DNA from: Methylomonas aurea
Lineage (GTDB): Bacteria > Pseudomonadota > Gammaproteobacteria > Methylococcales > Methylomonadaceae
Length of the DNA: 64,000 nt
Direction of reading: 5' to 3'
NCBI RefSeq assembly: GCF_024505045.1
Contig: NZ_JANIBM010000003.1
Span: 1 to 64,000, forward strand
The notes beneath the pieces were generated by a model. It had not been told where the DNA came from. It ran no database searches and saw only the letters and a list, made by a program, of their open reading frames with translations. Below, one piece after another: positions 7,539 through 20,753 of this stretch. How positions within the stretch are numbered: position 1 is the first letter of the stretch; each line of letters starts with the position of its first letter. The position numbers and the translations under genes were made by a program.

Positions 7539-9542
7539 CTAAAATTCCCAGGTGATCTTGCCGTAAACGCCGCGCTGAACTTCTGTCGGTAGCGTGAACG
7601 ATTCCTGGATGTATTCCAGATGGCGGTTATCCAGCAGGTTTTGCCCGACTAATGCCAGTTCGACCGCACGGTTCAACTTCCATCCCAGTCTTAGATCCAG
7701 CGCGGTATAGGAGCGGACGTAGGCCGGTCCGGTCAGGGTGAAGGCGCTGGCGTTGTCGACGTAACGCAGCCAGGCGTCCAGCGTCACATCCGATGTTGGA
7801 TTCACGGACGCCCGCAACGAGAGTTTATGTTGCGGCGAAATTGCTTCCTGATAATAGGCGTTGCTACTCAGTTCGCTTTTCAGCGCACTGTAGCTGACGT
7901 CCCAGCGCCACCAGTCCAGCATTTTCATGACTGCCGAAGTTTCGATGCCGTAAGTGCGGCCGGCGCTGCCGTTATCGATGTAAAAAGGCTGTCGCAGGTA
8001 GGCTGGCAGCTGCGAAGTATCTATTGCTTCAGGGTGATCGGAGCGTAGGGTGCTGTAGTTATTGTAAAAGCCGGCGATATCCAGCGAAAATGCCGGATTG
8101 GGGGTGAAGCGGTAACCGATTTCGTAAGCCAGCAATTGTTCGGCCTTGAAGTTTCCGGAACCCATCACCGTAAGCGCTAACGGAAAGGGGGTAAGGTTCG
8201 GGCCTGTGAACGGCGGCAGCGTTTGGCCGACCAAAGCCATATCGACGTCAACCCGCGACGGAATTCTAACGCCGCGCGATACCGCGCCCCACACGCGGTG
8301 GTTGGGGTGCGGCCCCCACATCAAACGTGCCGTGGGTTGAACTTCGAAACCGGTGAAATCGTTACGCTCCAGTTTGGATCCCAGAGTCAGCCATAGCGTA
8401 TCGTCTATCAGCGTCAGTTGGTCCTGCACAAATCCGCTGTAATAGCTATTGCCGCGGTTGGAGGGGGCGAAGGATGCGATATCCGGGCGGACTTCCGTAA
8501 CGTCGGAAAACGAGTAGCGGTAACCCAGGCCCCAAATGATGTCGTTCCAATCGTTGAGCGCGAAGCGGTGTTGAAAATCCAGGTCGCCGGTGTGGCGTTC
8601 CTCTTCGATAATGGCTTCGCGCCGGTTGTAGCTATCGAAATACAGTTGCAGCGTACTGCTCGAGGTATCGGAGAAAGTGTGCTGCCAGCGGCTGACCACA
8701 TTGCCGCCGCTGGCCATGGCCCGGTCGCCGACGATTTGTTGGTAGGGTGCGGTCAATATCGGCAGTGTCAGTTGCTGGTTCAGGTCGGCCGAATACATGT
8801 CGCCTTGCGCCGTCAGCGAATCGGCATCGGACAGATCCGAATCGATGCGGAAGCCGCCCTGCATCTTGCTCCAGGAGTCGCCGGCGCTTTGCCCGGCAGC
8901 GCGGGCCAACGCGTCGCGTTCGAAACCTTTTAGATAAGCCCGGGCGCTGGTCGAGGCGTCGATTTGCTTGCCGTAGCGAAAGGCGCCGAAGCCGAGTTCT
9001 TCGCTGCCGCCGCCGGCACTGACCAATCCGCCCTGGGTGTCGGAAGTATGCTTGGTGATGATATTGATCACACCGTTGACGGCGTTAGCGCCCCACAAGG
9101 CCGCGCCGGAGCCGCGGATTACTTCGATGCGCTCGACGTCTTCCAGCATCACATCCTGCAATTCCCAATACACGCCGGCGAAGGCCGGTGTGTACAGGCT
9201 TCTGCCGTCGATCAGTACCAGCAATTTATTGGCGAAACGGCCGTTGAAACCGCGCGAACTGACCGCCCACTTGTTGGAGTCGATCCGGCCGACGTCGATG
9301 CCGGGGGCCAGCCGCAACGCGTCGGGGATACTGGTGGCGCCGGAGCGCTTGATATCTTCATTAGTGATCACGAATACCGCGGCGGCCGAATCCTGCAAGG
9401 ATTGCACTTTTTTCGCCACCGACGTAATTTTCACCGCCATCAGTTCTTCCAGGTTCAGATCGGTTAGGTCGGCCGCAGACAGGCTATTTGGCAAGGCCAG
9501 AACCACCGTTGCGAACCGAAATAAAGGATTATTTTTTTTCAT
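7539..9542 (-). CDS. TonB-dependent outer-membrane receptor
   Basis: Protein of 667 residues with signal peptide (MKKNNPLFRFATVVLALPNSLSA). A plug domain spans about residues 40-160 (SVAKKVQSLQDSAAAVFVIT, SGATSIPDALRLAPGIDVGR, VLIDGRSLYTP, RIEVIRGSGAALWGANAVNG). The rest is a beta barrel that ends in the terminal phenylalanine of GKITWEF. Such receptors import siderophores, cobalamin or other scarce ligands across the outer membrane with energy from TonB. The substrate cannot be read from the sequence, and no partner ABC transporter or regulator is adjacent. The ATG at 9542 is preferred over the upstream one at 9578 because it gives a proper signal peptide. P460 follows on the same strand. 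Confidence 0.9.
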   Translation of the reverse strand: MKKNNPLFRFATVVLALPNSLSAADLTDLNLEELMAVKITSVAKKVQSLQDSAAAVFVITNEDIKRSGATSIPDALRLAPGIDVGRIDSNKWAVSSRGFNGRFANKLLVLIDGRSLYTPAFAGVYWELQDVMLEDVERIEVIRGSGAALWGANAVNGVINIITKHTSDTQGGLVSAGGGSEELGFGAFRYGKQIDASTSARAYLKGFERDALARAAGQSAGDSWSKMQGGFRIDSDLSDADSLTAQGDMYSADLNQQLTLPILTAPYQQIVGDRAMASGGNVVSRWQHTFSDTSSSTLQLYFDSYNRREAIIEEERHTGDLDFQHRFALNDWNDIIWGLGYRYSFSDVTEVRPDIASFAPSNRGNSYYSGFVQDQLTLIDDTLWLTLGSKLERNDFTGFEVQPTARLMWGPHPNHRVWGAVSRGVRIPSRVDVDMALVGQTLPPFTGPNLTPFPLALTVMGSGNFKAEQLLAYEIGYRFTPNPAFSLDIAGFYNNYSTLRSDHPEAIDTSQLPAYLRQPFYIDNGSAGRTYGIETSAVMKMLDWWRWDVSYSALKSELSSNAYYQEAISPQHKLSLRASVNPTSDVTLDAWLRYVDNASAFTLTGPAYVRSYTALDLRLGWKLNRAVELALVGQNLLDNRHLEYIQESFTLPTEVQRGVYGKITWEF

Positions 9543-9853
9543 GGCGGCGAGGCGGGGATAAACCTTGCGAGGCGGCAATTGTGAAAGAATTATGATAACT
9601 GTAGCGAAAGATGGTATATGCGCAAGATTCTAGTTTTTTCTGAGAACTACTTGAATTTTATTGAAGATTTAAGACAGACGGCGGCAGGGTAGCACGCCGG
9701 CAGACGGCAGGACAATGTATCGGCTTGGCAGTTGACCTTGCCGGGAAAATGTGGCCGGGCCGGCGAACGGAACCGGCCGGAAACCGTCGCCGCCGATTTC
9801 CGGTAACGGCGCTAACGGCACGCCGATCCGGATATTCGACCGGCATCCGGGCT
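9543..9853. other. Spacer, GC-rich, no gene seen
   Basis: About 310 bp between the receptor start and the end of the efflux operon. It contains GGCCGG-rich short inverted repeats (about 9745-9800) and no convincing coding frame. The receptor promoter should lie at its left end (9543-9660), which is AT-rich. Confidence 0.4.
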
Positions 9854-11434
9854 TTATCGGCTGGCGTTATCCGGCTCGGCGGCCGTTTGCCAACCGCCGC
9901 CCAGCGCCTTGTAGACCGCGGCCAGCGCCGTCGCGGCGGCGGTTTCGCTTTGTGCTAACTGGCTTTGGTCCTGTAACAGGCGTTGTTCGGCATCCAGTAC
10001 CGTCAGAAAATCGCTGATGCCTTCCTGGTAGCGCAATTGCGCGAGCTCGCGGGCCTTGGCGCTGGCGGCCGCGGCTTTGCTTAAATCCGCTCGCCGGCTC
10101 AATTCCTGGCGATAGGCCACCAGGCTGTTTTCGGTTTCTTCCAACGCATTGAGCACGGTTTGTTCGTATTGGGCCAAGTTGGCCTCGGCACGGGCGTCGG
10201 CGGCCTTGATTCGGGCATAGACCCGGCCCAGATCGAACGCCGCCCAGGTGATGCGCGGACCGATCGAATAGGCATCGCCGCCCGGAGCGACCAAGTTGGT
10301 CAAGGTGTTGCCTTCCAGAGAAATACTGCCGACGAAGGTCACGCGCGGAAACAGGTCGGCGGTGGCAACGCCGATTTGTGCTGTCGCTGCGGCCAGTTGG
10401 CGCTCTGCCATCCGGATGTCCGGCCGCCGCCGCAGCAGTTGCGCCGGATCGCCGATCCGGATCGTTTCCGGAGCTTTGGGTAATGCTTGTTCGGCGCTTA
10501 ACATAGTAACCAAGGCATCCGGCATCTGCCCGCTCAACACGCTTAAGCGGTGGATGGCCTGGGAGATGGCATTTTCCAGCGGCGGGATGCCGGCGCGGGT
10601 GCTGGCCAGCTGTGCTTCGGCGCGCGTGGTATCCAGTTCGGTGCCGCGGCCGTTGCCGACTTTGACCTGAGTGATCTGCAGGGTTTGTGCCTGATTCTCG
10701 GCGTTACGTTTCGCCACGGATAACTGATTTTGCAGGCCGCGCAGCAAAAAATAGTTCCGGGCAACTTCGCCGGTCAGGCTGACCTCGACGTCGCGCAAGC
10801 TGGCTTCCTCGGCGGCGACCTGATCGTCGGCGGCTTCGACGCCGCGCCGGACCCGGCCGAAGAAATCCAATTCCCACGAGGCGTCAAAGCCCATGCTGTA
10901 CAGTTTCAACTCGCGCGGCACGAAAGCCCGGTTGTTCAACGAGCCGGCGCTGCGTTTTTGTTCGTTATAGCTGGCGCGCGAGGTGACGGTCGGCAACAAA
11001 CTCAAGCCCGATTCCAGATACAAGGCCCTGGCTTCGGCCAGATTGGCTTTGGCGGCTTGCAAATCGCGGTTGTGTTGCAGGCTTTGCTCGACCAGATGTT
11101 CCAGCAAGCCGTCATTGAACAATTTCCACCAGGCCACCTCGCTGCTGTCCGCCGCAAACAGCGGGGCAGGGGCGTTGACGAATTGGCCGGGCAAATCAGC
11201 GGTGGCCGGCGTCCGGTAATCCGGGCCGACCGCGCAGCCGGCCAGCAGGCCGGTGGCGAGCATGGCTTGGGCTATTAAACCGGTCCTTATTAAATCCGGT
11301 ATTCCGTTCGTACCCTCTGGGGCATAAAGGCTGAGCCCGTCGAAGTCTGATGCGGTGCGCCCTTCGACACGCTCAGTGCGAACGGTATCTAAGGGCCGGG
11401 CCAATAAAGCGCGAAGTTTCAAACTAAGATTCAT
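9854..11434 (-). CDS. RND efflux outer-membrane lipoprotein (NodT/OprM family)
   Basis: Protein of 526 residues forming the outer-membrane channel of the efflux pump encoded upstream. The mature lipoprotein starts at the lipobox LLAGC (C about residue 69) followed by AVGPDYRTP, the standard OprM/NodT opening, and carries two outer-membrane efflux repeats (DLQAAKANLAEARALYLESG and LLRRRPDIRMAERQLAAATA). The ATG at 11434 overlaps the RND gene by 4 bp. The stretch between residue 16 and the signal sequence is unusually long and is encoded by a palindromic intergenic-type repeat (11304-11385), so an insertion has lengthened the N-terminus in frame. Whether the extended signal still works is unknown. 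Confidence 0.9.
   Translation of the reverse strand: MNLSLKLRALLARPLDTVRTERVEGRTASDFDGLSLYAPEGTNGIPDLIRTGLIAQAMLATGLLAGCAVGPDYRTPATADLPGQFVNAPAPLFAADSSEVAWWKLFNDGLLEHLVEQSLQHNRDLQAAKANLAEARALYLESGLSLLPTVTSRASYNEQKRSAGSLNNRAFVPRELKLYSMGFDASWELDFFGRVRRGVEAADDQVAAEEASLRDVEVSLTGEVARNYFLLRGLQNQLSVAKRNAENQAQTLQITQVKVGNGRGTELDTTRAEAQLASTRAGIPPLENAISQAIHRLSVLSGQMPDALVTMLSAEQALPKAPETIRIGDPAQLLRRRPDIRMAERQLAAATAQIGVATADLFPRVTFVGSISLEGNTLTNLVAPGGDAYSIGPRITWAAFDLGRVYARIKAADARAEANLAQYEQTVLNALEETENSLVAYRQELSRRADLSKAAAASAKARELAQLRYQEGISDFLTVLDAEQRLLQDQSQLAQSETAAATALAAVYKALGGGWQTAAEPDNASR
11304..11385. repeat. Palindromic repeat inserted inside the NodT coding sequence
   Basis: Outer arms CCGTTCG (11304-11310) and CGAACGG (11379-11385) enclose inner arms around GCTGAGC/GCTCAG and GTCGAAG/CTTCGAC. 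The right half (11358-11385), read on the minus strand, matches 52546-52573 in a spacer at 26 of 28 positions. The same element is therefore present inside a gene and between genes. Confidence 0.8.
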
Positions 11435-14400
11435 GGCATTGACTCCGCGCTGGCTTGTTGAACGCTGGCATTGCGGCGCAGTTTGCCGGCCAGCCCTTGT
11501 ACCGCGACGAAAAACACCGGCGTCAGCAGCAAACCGAAAATCGTCACGCCGATCATGCCGCTGAATACCGCCGTGCCCAGCAAGTGCCGGGATTCGGCGC
11601 CGGCGCCCTTGGCGATCACCAACGGAAACACGCCCATCACAAAAGCGAACGAGGTCATCAAAATCGGTCGCAACCGAATCCGCGCCGCCTCGACTGCTGC
11701 ATCGAAGCGGCTCAAGCCCGATTCCTGGCGATGTTTGGCGAACTCGACGATCAGAATCGCGTTCTTGCTGGCCAGGCCTACCAAGACGATAAAGCCGATC
11801 TGGGTGAAGATGTTGTTGTCCATGCCGCCGATCCAGACCCCGGTCATCGACGACAAAATACACATCGGCACGATCAGAATTACCGCGAACGGCAGGGCCC
11901 AGCTTTCGTATTGCGCTGCCAGGGCCAGGAACACGAAGATCACGCTGAGCGGAAACACTAACAACGCCACGTTGCCGGCCAACACCTGTTGCAGGCTGAG
12001 CTCGGTCCATTCGAAGTCGAAGCCGGGCGGCAGGTTGTCGCGCAATACCCGGCCCATTTTCTCGATGGCATCGCCGGAGCTGACGCCGGGCAGGGTGCTA
12101 CCGTTGATTTCGGCGGCGGTGTACATGTTGTAGCGGGTAATTTTGTCCGGACCGCTGATTTCCTTGACGTCGGCGACCGCGCCCAACGGCACCATGCCGC
12201 CGCTCAGGTTTTTGGTTTTGAGCTGGGTGATGTCGCCGGGCAGCATCCGAAAATCGGCATCGGCCTGGGCCGTGACCTGATAGGTGCGGCCGAAGATGTT
12301 GAAATCGTTGACGTACAACGAGCCCAGATAAATCTGCAAGGTGTCGAACACGTCTTTCAATGGCAGGTTCATCGATTTGACCTGAGTGCGGTCGACGTCG
12401 ACGAACAACTGCGGCACGCCGGCGCGGAAGGTGGTGAACAAGCCGACCAAACCCGGTTGCTGGTTGCCTTTTTCGATCATTTCGCCGGTGACTTTTTGCA
12501 ACTCGTCGATGCCGGCGTTATTGCGATCCTGCACTTGCAATTTGAAACCGCCGACCGAACTCATGCCGCGGATCGGTGGCGGCGTGAATACGGCGATGCG
12601 GGCGTTGGGGATGGCGGCCAATCGCTGGTTCAAAGTCTTCACCACTTGCGAGGCATGCAGATCGGGGCGCTGAGCGCGGCTGTCGAACGAATCCAGCCGG
12701 GCAAACATGGTCGCGACATTCGATTGGTTGGCACCGCTCAGAATCGACCAGCCGGCGTAGGCGTTGATATGGCTGACGCCTTCGGTGTCCAGCACGATTT
12801 TACTGGCTTGTTGCACCACGTCCTTGGTGCGGGCCAGCGATGCGGCGTCGGGCAATTGCGCGTACAGGATCAAATAGCCCTGGTCCTGGTCCGGAATGAA
12901 GCCGGTCGGCACTTTTTCGAAGGCCAGAAAATTCAGGCCGTTCAAACCTACGTACAGAACCAGAACCACGGCGACCATCCGGATCAGTCGCGCGACCAGT
13001 CTGGAATAGCCGAGGCTGAAACGTTCGAAGAAACGGTTGAAGCGGACGAAAAACCAGCCGAATAACTTGTCGAACAGTTTGGTGAAGGCGTCCTTGTTTT
13101 CGTGGGCGCGGTCCAGCAATAACGCGCAAAGCGCCGGGCTCAGGGTCAGCGAGTTGAAGGCCGAAATTACCGTCGAGACGGCAATGGTCAAGGCAAACTG
13201 TTTGTAAAACGCGCCGGAGACGCCGGTGATGAAGGCGGTTGGTACGAACACGGCGACCAACACCAGTGCCGTCGCGACGACCGGCCCCACCACTTCGCTC
13301 ATCGCCAGACGGGTGGCTTCGCGGGCGTGCATGCCTTCGGCAATATGGCGTTCGACGTTTTCTACGACGACGATGGCGTCGTCAACCACGATACCGATCG
13401 CCAGTACCAGGCCGAATAACGACAAAGTATTCAGCGACAAACCCAAGCCGGCCATCACGGCAAAGGCGCCGATCAGCGACACCGGGACCGCCAGTAACGG
13501 AATCACCGCCGCCCGCCAGTTTTGCAGAAACACGATGACCACGAGCACCACCAAACCCAGCGCTTCGAACAGGGTCTTGACCACGGCGTCGATCGATTGC
13601 TGGACGAACACCACGGTGTCGTAGACCAGCACGTAATCCAGACCTTCCGGGAAGCGGGTTTTCAGTTTCTCCATCGCTTCGACCACGGCCTTTTTGGTGT
13701 CGATGGCGTTGGAGCCGGGCAATTGGAAGATCGCCAGACCGACGGTTTCCTGGCCGTCCAGGAACAGGCCGGAGTTATAGTCCTTGGCGCCGAGTTCAAT
13801 GCGGGCTACGTCCTTGAGTTTGGTGACCTGGCCGTCGGCGCCGGGTTTAATCACGATTTCGCCGAACTGCTCCGGATCGCTCAAGCGGCCCAGCGTGCTG
13901 ACCGTATATTGGTATTCGGCGGCGGTCGGCGACGGTTGCTGACCGACCACGCCGGCCGCGACTTGCACGTTTTGTTCGCGCACGGCATTTACCACCTCGG
14001 CGGCGGTCAGATTGCGGGCGGCGATTTTTTCCGGGTTCAGCCACAGGCGCATACTGTAGTCGCGGGCCCCGAACAACAGAATATCGCCGACGCCGGGCAG
14101 CCGGGCCAGCGTATCGCGGATTTGCAACAAAGCGTAGTTGCTCATGTAAACGCTGTCGTAGCGTTTATCCGGCGATACCAGATTCACAACTAGGCTTAAG
14201 TCGGGGCTGCGTTTTTTTACGCTCAAGCCTTGGCGGCGTACTTCTTCCGGCAGTTTGGGTTCGGCCAGTGCCACCCGGTTTTGCACCAGCACTTGGGCCT
14301 TGTCGAGGTTGGTGCCGGGTTTGAAGGTGATGGTCAAGGCCATGACGCCGCTATTGGTCGATTGCGACGACATGTACAGCATGTCCTCGACGCCGTTGAC

Positions 14401-14613
14401 TTCCTGTTCGACCGGCGTTGCCACCGTTTCGGCGACGACTTTGGCGTTGGCGCCGGGGTAGTTGGCGGTGACAACGACGGTGGGCGGAGCGATTTCCGGA
14501 TATTGGGCAATCGGCAGGCCGATCAGCGCCAGGCCGCCGACTAGCACGATCACGATCGACAAAACCGAAGCAAAGATCGGCCGGTCGATAAAAAAGTGGC
14601 TGAATTTATCCAT
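11431..14613 (-). CDS. RND efflux transporter, HAE1 (AcrB-like) inner-membrane pump
   Basis: Protein of 1060 residues, the normal size of hydrophobe/amphiphile efflux pumps that expel drugs, dyes or solvents using the proton gradient. It opens with FFIDRPIFASVLSIVIVL, and the proton-relay aspartates are in GIVVDDAIVVVENVERH about residue 405. Two periplasmic loops and twelve membrane segments are in the expected places. It lies 3 bp downstream of the membrane fusion protein gene and overlaps the outer-membrane gene by 4 bp, so the three proteins form one tripartite pump. Substrate unknown. Confidence 0.95.
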   Translation of the reverse strand: MDKFSHFFIDRPIFASVLSIVIVLVGGLALIGLPIAQYPEIAPPTVVVTANYPGANAKVVAETVATPVEQEVNGVEDMLYMSSQSTNSGVMALTITFKPGTNLDKAQVLVQNRVALAEPKLPEEVRRQGLSVKKRSPDLSLVVNLVSPDKRYDSVYMSNYALLQIRDTLARLPGVGDILLFGARDYSMRLWLNPEKIAARNLTAAEVVNAVREQNVQVAAGVVGQQPSPTAAEYQYTVSTLGRLSDPEQFGEIVIKPGADGQVTKLKDVARIELGAKDYNSGLFLDGQETVGLAIFQLPGSNAIDTKKAVVEAMEKLKTRFPEGLDYVLVYDTVVFVQQSIDAVVKTLFEALGLVVLVVIVFLQNWRAAVIPLLAVPVSLIGAFAVMAGLGLSLNTLSLFGLVLAIGIVVDDAIVVVENVERHIAEGMHAREATRLAMSEVVGPVVATALVLVAVFVPTAFITGVSGAFYKQFALTIAVSTVISAFNSLTLSPALCALLLDRAHENKDAFTKLFDKLFGWFFVRFNRFFERFSLGYSRLVARLIRMVAVVLVLYVGLNGLNFLAFEKVPTGFIPDQDQGYLILYAQLPDAASLARTKDVVQQASKIVLDTEGVSHINAYAGWSILSGANQSNVATMFARLDSFDSRAQRPDLHASQVVKTLNQRLAAIPNARIAVFTPPPIRGMSSVGGFKLQVQDRNNAGIDELQKVTGEMIEKGNQQPGLVGLFTTFRAGVPQLFVDVDRTQVKSMNLPLKDVFDTLQIYLGSLYVNDFNIFGRTYQVTAQADADFRMLPGDITQLKTKNLSGGMVPLGAVADVKEISGPDKITRYNMYTAAEINGSTLPGVSSGDAIEKMGRVLRDNLPPGFDFEWTELSLQQVLAGNVALLVFPLSVIFVFLALAAQYESWALPFAVILIVPMCILSSMTGVWIGGMDNNIFTQIGFIVLVGLASKNAILIVEFAKHRQESGLSRFDAAVEAARIRLRPILMTSFAFVMGVFPLVIAKGAGAESRHLLGTAVFSGMIGVTIFGLLLTPVFFVAVQGLAGKLRRNASVQQASAESMP

Positions 14614-14616
14614 GGT

Positions 14617-15846
14617 TTATTGGCCTCCCTGGCCGTCGAGCGCGGTTTTTTCCGGCAGCACCGTGGCGCCGGGCCGCAATTTTTGCAGGCCTTCGACCAC
14701 GACCCAGTCATCGGCTTTCAAGCCGTCGCGTACCACCCTTAATTGGCCGATGCGGGCGCCGGGCTTGACCGGCCGGTATTCGGCCTGGTTATTGGCGTTC
14801 ACCACCCAAACGAAGCGCTGGGCCTGGTCGGCGCCTATGGCGCGATCCGGCACCAACAGGGCCGGATAAGCCGCCGAACCTTTCAGGCGCAAGCGGGCGA
14901 AGAAACCGGGGCTGAGCAGTTCGTCGGGATTGGCAAACACGCCGCGCAGGGTCAAGGTGCCGGTAGCGGCGTCGGCGCGCGGGGCGATGTAGTCCAGTTT
15001 GCCCTGGTGGGGAAAGCCGTCTTCGTCGGCCACCGCCGCTTCGACCGCCGCGCCGTGCAGATCGGCGGTGGCGTTGCCTGCCTGCTTGGCTTGGCGCCGG
15101 TATTTCAACACCGATTGTTCGTCGGCATCGACGTAGACGTAAACCGGATCGGTCGAGACGATTTGGGCCAATAAGGTGTCGTCGGCTTTGACCAGATTGC
15201 CGACAGTCAAAAGCTCGCGCCCGACCCGGCCGCTGATCGGGGCGCGGATCTCGGTGTATTCCAGATTGAGTTTGGCGGCGTAAGCGCTGGCTTCGGCCGA
15301 TACCACGGCGGCGGCGGCTTCGCGCAGGCCTTTGCTGCGGGCGTCGTATTCTTCGGCGGAAATCGCTTTGGCATCGAACAGGTTTTCGGCGCGGGCCAGA
15401 TCGTTTTTCGCCAGTTCGCGTTTGGTTTTGGCCCGTTCCAGTTCGGCGTTGGCGAAATTTAATTGCGCCTGCAACGGTTTGGGGTCGATCAGAAACAGCA
15501 GATCGCCTTTTTTGACTTTATCGCCGGCATGGAAATTAACCTTTTCCAGGTAGCCGCCGACCCGGGCGCGGATATCGACGGCATTGATGGCTTCGATGCG
15601 TCCGGTGTATTCGTCCCAGTCGCTGGTATCCCGGCTCAGGGGTTGGGCGATTTTGACGTTGGCCGGTGGCATCGCGGGCGCAGCGGCGCCGGGGGCGGCG
15701 GTATCGCTGCAACCGAGCATCGCCAGTTGCAGTGCCGCGCCGAGCAAGCTCAGGCGCAGGCCGTTGGCAATGGCGCAGGCCGAAACGAGTTGCGCGCATG
15801 CACGGCGCTGGCGAGTGGCCGCCGTCGAGTCCATTATGTTTGCCAT
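14617..15846 (-). CDS. RND efflux periplasmic adaptor (membrane fusion protein)
   Basis: Protein of 409 residues, first gene of the efflux operon. A long signal sequence ends in the lipobox AMLGC, so it is probably an inner-membrane-anchored lipoprotein. The biotinyl-lipoyl-like hairpin (VDIRARVGGYLEKVNFHAGD, then KKGDLLFLIDPKPLQAQ) and the matching second half (EIRAPISGRVGRELLTVGN) are typical of AcrA/MexA adaptors. It joins the RND pump to the outer-membrane channel. AAGG lies upstream of the ATG at 15846; a second ATG four codons in is possible. The promoter must overlap the inverted repeat at 15880-15895 that separates it from the divergent TetR gene. Confidence 0.93.
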   Translation of the reverse strand: MANIMDSTAATRQRRACAQLVSACAIANGLRLSLLGAALQLAMLGCSDTAAPGAAAPAMPPANVKIAQPLSRDTSDWDEYTGRIEAINAVDIRARVGGYLEKVNFHAGDKVKKGDLLFLIDPKPLQAQLNFANAELERAKTKRELAKNDLARAENLFDAKAISAEEYDARSKGLREAAAAVVSAEASAYAAKLNLEYTEIRAPISGRVGRELLTVGNLVKADDTLLAQIVSTDPVYVYVDADEQSVLKYRRQAKQAGNATADLHGAAVEAAVADEDGFPHQGKLDYIAPRADAATGTLTLRGVFANPDELLSPGFFARLRLKGSAAYPALLVPDRAIGADQAQRFVWVVNANNQAEYRPVKPGARIGQLRVVRDGLKADDWVVVEGLQKLRPGATVLPEKTALDGQGGQ

Positions 15847-15879
15847 GTCCTTACCCTTGAAATGTGGCTTATGAAAAAT

Positions 15880-15895
15880 GGTAATACCTATTACC
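15880..15895. promoter_or_regulatory. Predicted TetR operator in the efflux divergent promoter
   Basis: GGTAAT-ACCT-ATTACC is a perfect 6-bp inverted repeat with a 4-bp centre, midway between the divergent MFP and TetR genes (105-bp spacer). Position and symmetry fit the binding site of the adjacent TetR-type repressor. Confidence 0.65.
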
Positions 15896-15951
15896 GTTTA
15901 GTCTAGGGTATCATCGTTCGGCAAGTCAATTTATTTCGCGAGTAAGACAGC

Positions 15952-16566
15952 ATGGTTAAATGTGGCCGCCCGTGTAAGGGTGACGAGCAACAAAGTCGGG
16001 ACAGATTGCTCGACGCGGCCTTGCGGCTTTTTTTGGAGCACGGATACGGCAATTTGAGTATGGAAACCATCGCCCGCGACGCGCGGGTCTCGTTGCGGAC
16101 CGTCTACAGCCAGTTCGGCGGCAAAGCCGGCTTGTTCGGCGCATTGATCCGGCGCTGCAGCGACCAATTCATCGACAGTTTATGTACTGAGTTGCCGCCG
16201 GAGGAAGCCCTGGTTAGTTTTGCCGGCCAGTTTTTGTTCCGCATCACCCGCCCCGACGTACTGCGGATGCGGGCGATCCTGATCGGCGAATCGCCGCGAT
16301 TTCCGGAACTGGCGACGCAATTTTACGAACAGGGCCCGCGGCGGACGCTGGCGACGCTGGCGCAGTATTTCCGCCGGCATCAGCAAGCCGGATTGATTGC
16401 CGATACCGATGCCGATTTTCTCGCCGACCAGTTCGTCAGCGCCGTGCGTGGCGAGCGTTTGCAGCGCTTGCAGTTGGGGCTGGAACCGACTCCCGATCAG
16501 GCTGAAATCGAGCGCTGGGTCGAACCGGCGGTGCGTTTGTTTTTGGCCGGTTGTCTGGCAAAGTGA
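15952..16566 (+). CDS. TetR/AcrR family transcriptional regulator
   Basis: Protein of 204 residues with an N-terminal TetR helix-turn-helix (DAALRLFLEHGYGNLSMETI then ARDARVSLRTVYSQFGGKAG, about residues 21-60) and a ligand-binding C-terminal half typical of AcrR relatives. Divergent from the RND operon and separated by a palindrome, it most likely represses the pump and itself until a substrate binds. Inducer unknown. It converges with the large kinase gene, whose stop is 17 bp away. Confidence 0.9.
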   Translation: MVKCGRPCKGDEQQSRDRLLDAALRLFLEHGYGNLSMETIARDARVSLRTVYSQFGGKAGLFGALIRRCSDQFIDSLCTELPPEEALVSFAGQFLFRITRPDVLRMRAILIGESPRFPELATQFYEQGPRRTLATLAQYFRRHQQAGLIADTDADFLADQFVSAVRGERLQRLQLGLEPTPDQAEIERWVEPAVRLFLAGCLAK

Positions 16567-16583
16567 GCTCTATCGGTTCTGGG

Positions 16584-20381
<3,798 letters not shown>

Positions 20382-20753
20382 AATCTGCTCACTCAATTGT
20401 CGGTTCGGTGTGCGGCGGCCATGGCGCCGAAGCCGCCGCCGCAGTAGGGATGTGCCTGCGTCCGTCCGCGCTGTGTTCCGGATTGGCTCCGGCTGTCGCT
20501 TGGGGCGTGATACTTTATACACTAGAGTCGGTGCCGAAGAAAACACCAGGAAATTTGTCTGAATTAAGTCTTTGGGCTTAGATCAGCCTGTCGGATTTAG
20601 GCCGACAACGTCATGCCCGCCCGGAAACGGGCATCCAGCGCCAGGGATGCAAGTTTGGAGCTAGCCTGGCGTCCGGATTTCGGCACGCGTAAGAACGCGC
20701 AACCGAGCCCCTGTCGATATGGCGAGCACTTTTCAGAATCCGACAACGTAAAG
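20382..20753. other. Spacer with a palindromic repeat
   Basis: About 370 bp between dctA and the kinase gene, without a supported gene. It contains the hairpin ATGCCCG (20613-20619)/CGGGCAT (20628-20634) within a GTCATGCCCGC...GGGCATCCAG repeat that resembles common dispersed intergenic repeats. A related GTCATGCCCGC sequence recurs near 54050. Confidence 0.5.

Noticed and set aside
11435-12010. Upstream extension of the NodT open frame into the RND pump gene
   Set aside because: The sense frame there is the conserved C-terminus of the pump. The 4-bp ATGA overlap at 11431-11434 marks the proper NodT start.
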